A stretch of DNA of 64,000 nucleotides from Halanaerobiaceae bacterium. Its GTDB lineage: Bacteria; Bacillota; Halanaerobiia; Halanaerobiales; Halarsenatibacteraceae. How positions within the stretch are numbered: the first letter of the stretch is position 1; every line of letters begins with the position of its first letter. Below the pieces are notes generated by a model, which searched no databases, was not told the DNA's origin, and was given only the letters and a program-made list of their open reading frames with translations. The translations under genes and the position numbers were made by a program. The stretch spans positions 1 through 64,000 of the forward strand of contig PWEJ01000119.1 in the NCBI GenBank assembly GCA_003553485.1, read 5' to 3'. Below, piece by piece: positions 34,974 through 42,311 of this stretch.

Positions 34974-35387
34974 TCAGGGTTGTAAATCATAATAATAAAA
35001 GAGCAAGCTCTTATTATTAAATTGCAGCTCTATTTGATATACCAAACCAGGAATAAAAGCTATGGGATAATAGGAAAAATAAATATTAATTTTGTGGCTA
35101 AAATCATCGGCAACAATATCTGAAAATTTATAGCCATAATCCATTAAGAGACTTGAAGATAAATCATGATAAAAGGCTGGAACTATAGCTCCAACGGATA
35201 AATTATAGAGTATCTCCTGGCCCAGGCTGCTGCCTAGATTATAAAACTTTTCTCTGGTATCAAGTCTCTGGTTTAAAGACAGTGCTTTTAAAAAGGCATA
35301 ATTAAAACTTAAAATTACCATCATTAAAATCAATAAAACAAGCATGGTCTCCAGAAGAGTATAACCCTCATTCTTTCTAACGATAAT
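34974..35387 (-). CDS. Pseudopilin (GspI-like), probable ATT start
   Basis: The prepilin motif is NEGYTLLETMLVLLILMMVI, a Gly-Tyr cleavage site with Glu5. Upstream the frame stays open to 35510 through a region that overlaps the preceding gene by over 100 bases, and gives an unlikely Arg/Leu-rich leader. An ATT at 35385-35387, eight bases after GAGG, gives a normal eight-residue basic leader and a 137-residue protein with an 11-base overlap. A TTG at 35414 is the conventional alternative. Confidence 0.72.
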   Translation of the reverse strand: MIVRKNEGYTLLETMLVLLILMMVILSFNYAFLKALSLNQRLDTREKFYNLGSSLGQEILYNLSVGAIVPAFYHDLSSSLLMDYGYKFSDIVADDFSHKINIYFSYYPIAFIPGLVYQIELQFNNKSLLFYYYDLQP

Positions 35388-35850
35388 AAATTCTTCCTCG
35401 ATTGTTAACCACAATCTCTTTATAATAGCCCTGGTAGCCAAAACCAAAGGAATTAGCCTGAGAAGTACCCTGGCCAGTAAATACCACCGGCGAAAAATTT
35501 TCACAATCAATAACCTCCCCCTGGGAATATAAGGTTAACCTTCTATCAAAGTACTCTTTAAAAATTATTTCAGCTTCAGCCATTGGTTGATCAGTTGTTT
35601 CTTTTCTTACTAAATAATAGGCTTTATACTGCGTTTCTGACGGGCTTTCTTGACTGGTTGCAGGATTAAAGACCACTCCATAGGTTCTATTTTCCAGTAA
35701 TGCCAATTGCTTTATTGTATTAAACTGAAATAAAAGCTGATTAATTTGACTATCCACTAAGACTCTAGCAATCAATTGCTGCTGCTGAAAACTAGCAGTC
35801 AGCAGCAGCCCAATAACTAACAAAACAATTATTACCTCAAATAGGTTCAT
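35377..35850 (-). CDS. GspH/FimT-like pseudopilin with no leader peptide
   Basis: The 157-residue protein starts at ATG 35850 with MNLFEVIIVLLVIGLLL, so Glu is already at position 5 counted from the initiator Met. There is no leader and no Gly cleavage site; the open frame upstream (to 35928) lies within the previous pilin gene and offers none either. The C-terminal part (FNPATSQESP, FTGQGTSQANSFGFGYQG) resembles GspH-type minor pseudopilins. It overlaps the preceding gene by 14 bases. Either it is inserted without processing or a frameshift hides the leader. Confidence 0.72.
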   Translation of the reverse strand: MNLFEVIIVLLVIGLLLTASFQQQQLIARVLVDSQINQLLFQFNTIKQLALLENRTYGVVFNPATSQESPSETQYKAYYLVRKETTDQPMAEAEIIFKEYFDRRLTLYSQGEVIDCENFSPVVFTGQGTSQANSFGFGYQGYYKEIVVNNRGRIYYR

Positions 35851-36259
35851 CAGTATCTGATTGCAGTTTTCTATGGACACCAGGCTTTTCACTGTTGATT
35901 TCCAGAGAAAACTCATTCTCAAGACCATCTGTAAGGTTTTCTATTCTAAAGTGATATTTATCCTCAGTAAATTCATAATCAATATCATCTGTATTATTTT
36001 TCAATAAATGTTCACTCAAATGATTATAGCCATCTTTAAATCTTCTTGCTTCATCAATTCCATCGGGATAATTATAATCATTTTCCAAATAATACTGTTC
36101 TAGATCCAATTGAAAGCCTGACATTTCTATCTGCAGAGCGGCTACTTCAGCATTATCACGAGCTCTCATAATATTTGGTGCTCCCACACTTACTAAAATA
36201 CCAATGATTATGAGCACTACCAGCATTTCAATTAAGGTGAAACCCTTTTGATTTGTCAA
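35837..36259 (-). CDS. Major pilin/pseudopilin (GspG/PilA-like)
   Basis: The protein has a short leader MTNQKG and the classical type III signal GFTLIEMLVVLIIIGILVSV with Glu5, then a helix continuing to about residue 60 and a small C-terminal domain with LEQYYLENDYNYPDG, as in GspG-type major pseudopilins. Length 140 residues is typical. The start is a TTG behind AGGAGG. As first of five pilin-like genes it is probably the main fibre subunit. No prepilin peptidase gene is in the window. Confidence 0.9.
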   Translation of the reverse strand: MTNQKGFTLIEMLVVLIIIGILVSVGAPNIMRARDNAEVAALQIEMSGFQLDLEQYYLENDYNYPDGIDEARRFKDGYNHLSEHLLKNNTDDIDYEFTEDKYHFRIENLTDGLENEFSLEINSEKPGVHRKLQSDTDEPI

Positions 36260-36271
36260 TTTTATTGCCTC

Positions 36272-37318
36272 CTAAAATAATATAGTTAGATTATTAAATA
36301 ACGACCAGATGGGATTTAATAGAATTAGTGCTGTAAAAGCCACCATTGACGCCAACAGCAGAATAGATATTGGTTCAATCTTAGCCAGAGTTTTATCCAG
36401 CATTTTTTCAGTCGCCTTCTTATAATAGTTACCGGCAAAATCAGTCATCTCCAGGAGTTTTCCCGCCTTCTCACCGCTGACCAGCATATCCCAGCAATTC
36501 TCATCTAAGGGTAACCATTTTTTTAGAGACTTTGTTAGGGACTCACCTCCTTCAATCATTTTAATTACTTCTTTGTTTCTCAGTATAATATATCTATTAC
36601 CTGTCAAAAGAGCGGAGGATTCCAATGATCTGCCAATTTCCCTGCCAGTCTTTAGATTTAAATATAACCCCTGTAAAAATAGCGCTGTATAATGACTGGT
36701 AAAAAATCTACCTATTATGGGGATTACTAATAGTAGTCTGGCTATCTTTACCTGAGAAATTAACTGCTTTCTAAAAAAATAACAACCACCAAAGATAACA
36801 AGAGGTGTAATAAGCACTACTCTGCCAATTGTCGGGTGGCTGATTATAAAAATCAAATATTTTAACATTTTAGGCAGCTCTAAGCCCAGGTCATCATAGA
36901 GGCTCAAAAGAACTGGCAGTACAAAGTAGACCATTAAAAATATCAGGCCTATAAAAATCACCAATGATATTAAAGGATAATATAGTTTTTCCTTTAGCCT
37001 GTTTATAAACTTATGCTGGTATTCATAGTAGTCTTTTAAAGAATATAAGGCTTCCACTAAGGTCCCTCTGGTAGCGCCTAAGATAAATAATTCCAAAAAG
37101 AAATCTGGCAGTATTTTCCGCAACCGAGCCGCAGCTTCCTCCGGGCTATATCCTTTTTCTAAATCATAATTAAATAATTTAAGCTTCTCTCGAAATTCCC
37201 TGTCCCAACTTTTAGTTTCTTGACTGGTGAATTTCGCCGCCTGCTGCAGGGTAAAACCTCCCTCTAAATAGGTCAATAACCGCTGCGCCAGTTTTGCGGC
37301 CTGACTGATTTTCTTCAT
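36272..37318 (-). CDS. pilC: PilC/GspF inner-membrane platform protein
   Basis: The 348-residue protein carries two GspF domains with the expected membrane helices near residues 110-130, 160-180 and 320-340. Sequence marks are GATRGTLVEALYSLKDYYEYQ, IEGGESLTKSLKKW and VSGEKAGKLLEMTDFAGNYY. It is the rotor/platform on which the ATPase acts. It is shorter than the usual 400, with the N-terminal part trimmed. Its ATG directly follows the pilB stop (TAAATG). Confidence 0.93.
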   Translation of the reverse strand: MKKISQAAKLAQRLLTYLEGGFTLQQAAKFTSQETKSWDREFREKLKLFNYDLEKGYSPEEAAARLRKILPDFFLELFILGATRGTLVEALYSLKDYYEYQHKFINRLKEKLYYPLISLVIFIGLIFLMVYFVLPVLLSLYDDLGLELPKMLKYLIFIISHPTIGRVVLITPLVIFGGCYFFRKQLISQVKIARLLLVIPIIGRFFTSHYTALFLQGLYLNLKTGREIGRSLESSALLTGNRYIILRNKEVIKMIEGGESLTKSLKKWLPLDENCWDMLVSGEKAGKLLEMTDFAGNYYKKATEKMLDKTLAKIEPISILLLASMVAFTALILLNPIWSLFNNLTILF

Positions 37319-38506
37319 TTAAATAACCCTCCTTATTTCTGCTGGGGTAGTTAGTCCTTTTGCTACTTTAATTTCTCCGTCACGCAGCAAACTAATCATT
37401 CCTCGTTCCAAAGCCTTTTTCTCCAGACATTCTTTTGACTCTTTTCTTTGAATCATCTTGGCTATTTCAGTATCCAAAAGTAAGACTTCCTGTAAGGCAG
37501 TTCTTTTAAAAAACCCCGTCTCGTTACAACTATCACACCCCTTACCCTTACAAAGCTGACAGAGGCATCTAACCAATCTTTGAGCAATAACTCCCCGCAC
37601 TGTATCAGCAATTAAGAAGGCCGGCAAGCCCATTTCTAATAGCCTGATTACTGCTCCAACAGCACTGGTTGTATGTAGAGTGCTTAAGACAAGATGACCG
37701 GTCATGGCTGCCCTCACTGCCATGGAGGCAGTCTCTTCATCTCTTAACTCTCCCACCATAATGATATCGGGATCATGCCTTAAAATCGCCCGTAAATAGG
37801 GGGTAAACTTTTCTCCGGCAGCTGTATTTACCTGGATTTGATTTATTCCTGGTATTCTTAGTTCAACGGGATCTTCCAGCGTGATAATATTAACTGAATT
37901 AGAATTTAAATTATCTAAAGCAGCAAAGAGCGTGGTAGTCTTTCCACTTCCAGTGGGGCCACAGAGCAGAATCAGTCCCTGATTAACTGAAAACAATCTG
38001 TTGGCTAATTTGTAATTAATCTCTGAAAAACCAAGATTCTCAAATTTGACAAACTTGTTTTTGCCACTAAGAATTCTCAATACAGCATTCTCTCCATGAA
38101 TTGTCGGAATAATTGATACTCTAATATCCTGATCAAATTGGCTGGCCAAAATTGCTCCTTCCTGTAATTTATTAGTTATAGTTATATCCAGATCAGAGAG
38201 TATTTTGATCCGGGAAATCAAACTTTTAATCATATTTATGGGGTAACTGTATTTAATTTTCATCACTCCATCAATTCTAAATCTAATCCTGCCCACCTCT
38301 AGGCCAGTCTCTAAATGGATATCGCTGGTTCTCGTTTCTATTGCTTCCTGTAATAAACTGTTAAGATAATTACTTATACCCTGATTGCCATTTTTTATCT
38401 GACTACTTTCTGCTAATGAGAAATTGGTTCTTTCTTTATGAGACATACTGGAGCTGAAATAATCTATATTAACCTGTTGCTGATTTTTGCAGTTTTTTTC
38501 TGGCAA
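37319..38506 (-). CDS. pilB: PilB/GspE assembly ATPase
   Basis: The hexameric ATPase drives pilus or pseudopilus assembly. Motifs: Walker A GPTGSGKTTT, Asp box ITLEDPVE, Walker B IMVGELRDEETA and His box STLHTT, all in the usual order. A four-Cys zinc motif CLCQLCKGKGCDSC marks it as an assembly ATPase (GspE/PilB), not the retraction ATPase PilT. At 395 residues it lacks the extra N-terminal N1E domain present in full-length GspE/PilB. The start is a TTG with AAAGGAAG upstream. It heads the locus. Confidence 0.94.
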   Translation of the reverse strand: MPEKNCKNQQQVNIDYFSSSMSHKERTNFSLAESSQIKNGNQGISNYLNSLLQEAIETRTSDIHLETGLEVGRIRFRIDGVMKIKYSYPINMIKSLISRIKILSDLDITITNKLQEGAILASQFDQDIRVSIIPTIHGENAVLRILSGKNKFVKFENLGFSEINYKLANRLFSVNQGLILLCGPTGSGKTTTLFAALDNLNSNSVNIITLEDPVELRIPGINQIQVNTAAGEKFTPYLRAILRHDPDIIMVGELRDEETASMAVRAAMTGHLVLSTLHTTSAVGAVIRLLEMGLPAFLIADTVRGVIAQRLVRCLCQLCKGKGCDSCNETGFFKRTALQEVLLLDTEIAKMIQRKESKECLEKKALERGMISLLRDGEIKVAKGLTTPAEIRRVI

Positions 38507-38597
38507 CTTAGCTCTTCCTTTCTAATTGGAATATATTTCTATTTCGCCGCCAACCAAAATTTTCCTGCAAAATTTTGGAATTATTTTTTAAAAAAAT

Positions 38598-38626
38598 AAA
38601 AAAACTGCCAGCATATTGCCAGCAGT
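38598..38626 (-). terminator. Terminator after aroE
   Basis: Arms 38604-38613 and 38617-38626 pair over ten positions with two G-T pairs, followed on the minus strand by seven T. It separates aroE from the pilus locus, so that locus should have its own promoter. Confidence 0.85.
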
Positions 38627-38673
38627 CTTGAAGTTAACGCACTTTTAATTTTTAAAGAAAAATTATTGGTTTA

Positions 38674-39588
38674 TTAGCTTTGAATTAAATACTCTTCTGG
38701 TAAAATATCTTTCCGAAAAAGCTCATCCGCTCTGGTGTCTTTCCTGGCAGAAAACCAGATTTTATCTGCTTCTCTGGCCTGATATAATAGCATTCTAGTG
38801 CCATTCTCCAGGGCACAACCCCTATCCCGGGCCAGCTTTATTAAAGGTGAGGGAGGGCTGCCATAACTTAAATCAAAAATCCTCGTCTCTTTAGAGAGGC
38901 CTTCCTCTGCCCCGGGAAATAATTTACCCTGCCAGCCTAAGGAAGTGGCATCAACGATTAAGTCAACCTCCTCAATAACTCTGGCCTGGGCTGACTTTTG
39001 CCACTGAAGAAGTTTGATTTTTTGCTGACCTTTGCCAGAAAAATCCTCCTGCAAATTCTCTGCTTTAGAAAAAGTTCTATTACTTAAATAAATTTCCTTT
39101 AAACCAGCCTCCAGAGAGGCCAATACCACTGCCCGAGCAGCACCACCAGCCCCTAAAACTAAAGCGCTCTTAAAAGGTTTTTGCTCCTCTTCCTGCCATT
39201 CCTTTATAAGTTCTTTGACAGCAAGATAATCAGTATTATAGCCAATAGCCCTGGACTCTGTAAATTTAATGGTATTTACAGCCTTTAAATTTTTAGCCCC
39301 AGGTGCTAACTCATCAAGATAGGTGATGACTTTTTCTTTAAAGGGAATTGTAACATTGATACCTCTAAATTTTAAAGCTTTAAAACCTGAGAAGGCATCT
39401 GCCAGGTCTTCTGGAGCTAAAGAAAAAGCTTTATAGACCGTCGGCCAATTGCGTCTTTGATATACACTGTTATGAATATGGGGAGATAAACTTTTTGAGG
39501 TATCATCACCAATCAATCCCAATAATGATTGGGGGTTTAATAAAGTTGTGGCTATATCTCTTCCCTTGTTTTTATCGAATTTAGGCAA
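38674..39588 (-). CDS. aroE: Shikimate dehydrogenase
   Basis: AroE reduces 3-dehydroshikimate with NADPH. The substrate domain has GDDTSKSLSPHIHNSVYQ and GINVTIPFKEKV with the catalytic Lys; the nucleotide domain has VLGAGGAARAVVLASLEAG, LSNRT and later DLSYGSPPSPLI, ending in LLYQAREADKIW. 304 residues is normal, with about 20 extra at the N-terminus. Together with aroQ/aroK on the other side of the pilus locus it supplies the shikimate pathway. Confidence 0.96.
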   Translation of the reverse strand: MPKFDKNKGRDIATTLLNPQSLLGLIGDDTSKSLSPHIHNSVYQRRNWPTVYKAFSLAPEDLADAFSGFKALKFRGINVTIPFKEKVITYLDELAPGAKNLKAVNTIKFTESRAIGYNTDYLAVKELIKEWQEEEQKPFKSALVLGAGGAARAVVLASLEAGLKEIYLSNRTFSKAENLQEDFSGKGQQKIKLLQWQKSAQARVIEEVDLIVDATSLGWQGKLFPGAEEGLSKETRIFDLSYGSPPSPLIKLARDRGCALENGTRMLLYQAREADKIWFSARKDTRADELFRKDILPEEYLIQS

Positions 39589-39611
39589 GTTTTCACCTCG
39601 CTTGGATAAGA

Positions 39612-40316
39612 CTAGATATCCGAAATTAATTCAGACAATTTATCTTCGTCCAGTAAAACAATTTTTCTATCTTTAATTTTTATTAAATCATCATCAATTA
39701 AGTTATTTAAAGTCTTGGTAACTGTCACCCTGGAAACACCTAATAAGTTAGCTATTTCCTGATGAGTTAAAATGAGATCTATCATCGGTCCCTCGGCAGT
39801 ATCCTGGCCAAAATCCTGGGCAAATCTCTGTAATAAGTTTACCAACCTACCTTTAGCATCATGGAAAACAAGATCTCTTACCTGACTTGCCAATAATCTT
39901 GTTTTTTTAGATAGGGCTTCTATAATTTTCAAAGCCATTCTGGGCTGCTGCATGATGATCTTCTCCAGTTTATCCCAATTCAAGATCATCAACTTGGCTT
40001 CTTCCACCACTTCAGCAGTAACGGGATGAGGGTTTTTATCAAAAAGTGATATTTCTCCAAAAATATCTCCAGCCTGCAGAAAGGTCATAACCTTCTCTTT
40101 GCCTTCACTGGACAACATGGATAATTTAACCCTACCCTTTACCAGTAAATATAGCTTTTTATCACTATCATCCTCAAAAAATATTATTTCACCTGGACGA
40201 TAATTTTTCACATAGCCCTGTTGACAGATCATTTCCACTTCTTCATCATCGAGCAGAGCAAATACAGCCAGTTCTTTTAAACATTTTTTGGATGACTTCT
40301 CTTCATTGGCAAACAT
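39612..40316 (-). CDS. Crp/Fnr family transcription regulator
   Basis: The 234-residue protein has an N-terminal cyclic-nucleotide-type beta roll (GEIIFFEDDSDKKLYLLVKGRVKL, then AGDIFGEISLFD) and a C-terminal winged HTH (THQEIANLLGVSRVTVTKTLNNL). The few cysteines do not form an FNR-type iron-sulfur set. The effector is unknown. It lies eight bases downstream of the fur-family gene in the same direction, so the two are likely co-expressed, which suggests a link to redox or metal stress. Confidence 0.92.
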   Translation of the reverse strand: MFANEEKSSKKCLKELAVFALLDDEEVEMICQQGYVKNYRPGEIIFFEDDSDKKLYLLVKGRVKLSMLSSEGKEKVMTFLQAGDIFGEISLFDKNPHPVTAEVVEEAKLMILNWDKLEKIIMQQPRMALKIIEALSKKTRLLASQVRDLVFHDAKGRLVNLLQRFAQDFGQDTAEGPMIDLILTHQEIANLLGVSRVTVTKTLNNLIDDDLIKIKDRKIVLLDEDKLSELISDI

Positions 40317-40323
40317 TAGTTAT

Positions 40324-40773
40324 CTACCCCTCCTGACTATTAATATGACATTCATTACAATATCCATAAAACTTAATATGGTGGTCTATTGTTAAAAAAG
40401 AGTATTCCTTTTCCAATCTCTTTTCAAATTTTTCTAAATCTTCATCACTAAATTCTAAAATCTTATTACAGTTAAGGCATATTAAGTGGTGATGATGTTC
40501 TTTATCCATATCAACTAATTCATAATGCTTATAATCACTTTCAAACTCCAGCTTGTGGACAATATTCAGCTCGCTAAATATCTCTAAGTTGCGATAAATA
40601 GTAGCCAGGCCAATGTCAGGGTTTATTTTCTGGACTTCTTTATATAATCTATCTGCTGAAAAGTGCGTCTCCTTATTTTCAATCAAAACTTTAAGTATAT
40701 CATTGCGCTGAGGGGTTAATTTATAATTATTTTGAGATAACAATCTTTTATATTTCTTTATTAATTCAGCCAT
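40324..40773 (-). CDS. Fur family metalloregulator (Fur/PerR)
   Basis: The 149-residue repressor has an N-terminal winged helix (YKLTPQRNDILKVLIENKETHFSADRLYKEV, then GLATIYRNLEIF) and a C-terminal dimerisation domain with the metal-binding DKEHHHHLICLNCNK and the second structural-zinc pair CNECH. Both CxxC pairs are complete. Whether it senses iron, peroxide or zinc cannot be told. ATG has GAAAGGGG upstream. Confidence 0.93.
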   Translation of the reverse strand: MAELIKKYKRLLSQNNYKLTPQRNDILKVLIENKETHFSADRLYKEVQKINPDIGLATIYRNLEIFSELNIVHKLEFESDYKHYELVDMDKEHHHHLICLNCNKILEFSDEDLEKFEKRLEKEYSFLTIDHHIKFYGYCNECHINSQEG

Positions 40774-40916
40774 TAAGAATCCCCTTTCAATTAATATTAT
40801 TCCTGCCCGATAATAAATAATTTAGAAATAATTACTATTAAATATATTTATTTCTAGAGATAGCATCTTTTTTTAAAAAAAGACGATATTAATTAATCTA
40901 TCCAGTATATTTCTCA

Positions 40917-40945
40917 TTGACTTATATATGAAAAATATGTATAAT
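40917..40945 (+). promoter_or_regulatory. Strong sigma-A promoter for abrB
   Basis: TTGACT (40917-40922) and TATAAT (40940-40945) are separated by 17 bases on the plus strand. The expected start near 40952 precedes the ribosome site of the AbrB gene by about 30 bases. Confidence 0.85.
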
Positions 40946-40994
40946 ATAAATAAGCTTAAAATGTCGAAATATGCAAATAGGAGGATTTAAAAAA

Positions 40995-41240
40995 ATGAAA
41001 TCTACTGGAATTGTGAGAAAAATTGATGATTTAGGACGGATGGTAATCCCAATCGAACTTAGAAAAACAATGAACATCGACAAAAAAGACCCTATGGAGA
41101 TCTTTGTGGATGATGACCAGATTATATTGCAAAAATACGAACCAGCCTGTATTTTCTGTGGTAGTGCTAAAAATACCTCAGATTTTAAAGGCCGTATTAT
41201 TTGTGGTGAATGTATTTCAACAATGAAAGAAGAACTATAA
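40995..41240 (+). CDS. AbrB-family transition-state regulator with cysteine tail
   Basis: Residues 1-48 are an AbrB/SpoVT swapped-hairpin DNA-binding domain (TGIVRKIDDLGRMVIPIELR, then DPMEIFVDDDQIILQKY). The C-terminus has two CxxC pairs, CIFCG and CGEC, likely a small zinc knuckle, as in clostridial AbrB relatives. In Bacillus AbrB represses post-exponential genes. Start is ATG 40995, ten bases after AGGAGG; the frame reads eight codons further upstream without a site. It is one of three plus-strand genes in the window and has a strong promoter of its own. Confidence 0.92.
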   Translation: MKSTGIVRKIDDLGRMVIPIELRKTMNIDKKDPMEIFVDDDQIILQKYEPACIFCGSAKNTSDFKGRIICGECISTMKEEL

Positions 41241-41272
41241 TTAAGAATTGACCAAAATTTATACTTTTAAAT

Positions 41273-41310
41273 AAAGAGCAGCATCTATATTCAGATGCTG
41301 CTCTTTACTT
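41273..41310. terminator. Shared terminator between convergent genes
   Basis: AAAGAGCAGCATCT (41273-41286) pairs with AGATGCTGCTCTTT (41293-41306). Both strands have T-rich flanks, so it can end abrB and the SleB-like gene from either side. Confidence 0.82.
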
Positions 41311-41323
41311 TTGGGTCAACTTA

Positions 41324-42013
41324 TTATTGAGCAAAAACATGGCCGCCAATCTCTCTGACTATGGGTCTGTTTGAGATCCAGGCCAGATTAGTGGCGGTCT
41401 GTGGATTGTAGAAAAAGATTGATTCATAGGTAGGATCATAACCTAATAAAGCTGCTTTGGCAGCATCAATTGCCTCTTCATTGGGATACATATTGGCCTG
41501 TCCATCCATTAAAGAGCTAAACTGGCCTTCCTCCACAATAACATCGCGGACCGTGTCAGGAAACCTGTCATCCTGAACTCTATTTCTAATAACTGAACCC
41601 ACTGCTACCATCCCTTCAAAGGGCTCGCCTCGTGCTTCAGCATGTATGACTCGAGCTAGCAACATTATTTCATCACGGGACACTTCTAAGATACTGATCA
41701 ATTCATTATCACTAGAAAAATAGTTTAGGGTTTTCTCACAAACTCTGCCACTGCTTTCTAGACCTTCACTGGCCTGAAAACTTGTAACGGCTTCCCTGGT
41801 TTGCGGTCCATATAAACCATCTATACGGGTATTATAAAAGCCCTTCTCTTTGAGTTTTCTTTGCAATATCGCCACATCTCCGCCACTATCACCCTGTTCT
41901 AAAATCCGTTCCCCCAATACTAGTGGTTCTTGGTCTGCCTGGAGATCATTTACGGAAATCAACAGTGTTAACAACAACAGAAAAGCCAGGGCAATGAACT
42001 TATTTCTCACCAT
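41324..42013 (-). CDS. SleB-type cell-wall hydrolase with peptidoglycan-binding domain
   Basis: An export signal (MVRNKFIALAFLLLLTLL) is followed by a PG_binding_1 domain (GDSGGDVAILQRKLKEKGFY, then DGLYGPQTREAVTSFQ, to about residue 105) and a Hydrolase_2 domain with the catalytic Glu in LARVIHAEARGEPFEGMVAV. This is the layout of the spore cortex lytic enzyme SleB. The enzyme could serve germination or general wall turnover; nothing here shows that the organism sporulates. I prefer ATG 42013, ten bases after GGAGG, to the GTG at 42022. Confidence 0.9.
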   Translation of the reverse strand: MVRNKFIALAFLLLLTLLISVNDLQADQEPLVLGERILEQGDSGGDVAILQRKLKEKGFYNTRIDGLYGPQTREAVTSFQASEGLESSGRVCEKTLNYFSSDNELISILEVSRDEIMLLARVIHAEARGEPFEGMVAVGSVIRNRVQDDRFPDTVRDVIVEEGQFSSLMDGQANMYPNEEAIDAAKAALLGYDPTYESIFFYNPQTATNLAWISNRPIVREIGGHVFAQ

Positions 42014-42038
42014 CTTTATCACTCCTCCCCTAAATAAT

Positions 42039-42299
42039 TCAACTCTTCAAACCTTCATCATATATGATTTTTACTGGAAATTCCTTTTGGAAGTCCCTTA
42101 ATATTTCTAAAACCATTTCTCTTGTACCTGGTGTAACATCTAAAATTATCAGACCCTGCTCGGCTTCATGTAAAGTCAAAGCAGCTATTCCCTCATAGGA
42201 TTTGAATACCATATCTACAAATACCACTTCTTCTGGCGGCACAATAGCTTTAATTTCAATGGTATCGCTGACAATTTCATTATTATCTATATTTGACAT
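42039..42299 (-). CDS. DUF4911 protein
   Basis: The 86-residue protein (IKAIVPPEEVVFVDMVFKSY and LIILDVTPGTREMVLEILRDF) fits the DUF4911 family of small Firmicute proteins with an ACT-like alpha/beta pattern. Its role is unknown. It is 12 bases downstream of the U32 peptidase gene. Confidence 0.82.
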   Translation of the reverse strand: MSNIDNNEIVSDTIEIKAIVPPEEVVFVDMVFKSYEGIAALTLHEAEQGLIILDVTPGTREMVLEILRDFQKEFPVKIIYDEGLKS

Positions 42300-42311
42300 A
42301 ATAATAACCCT

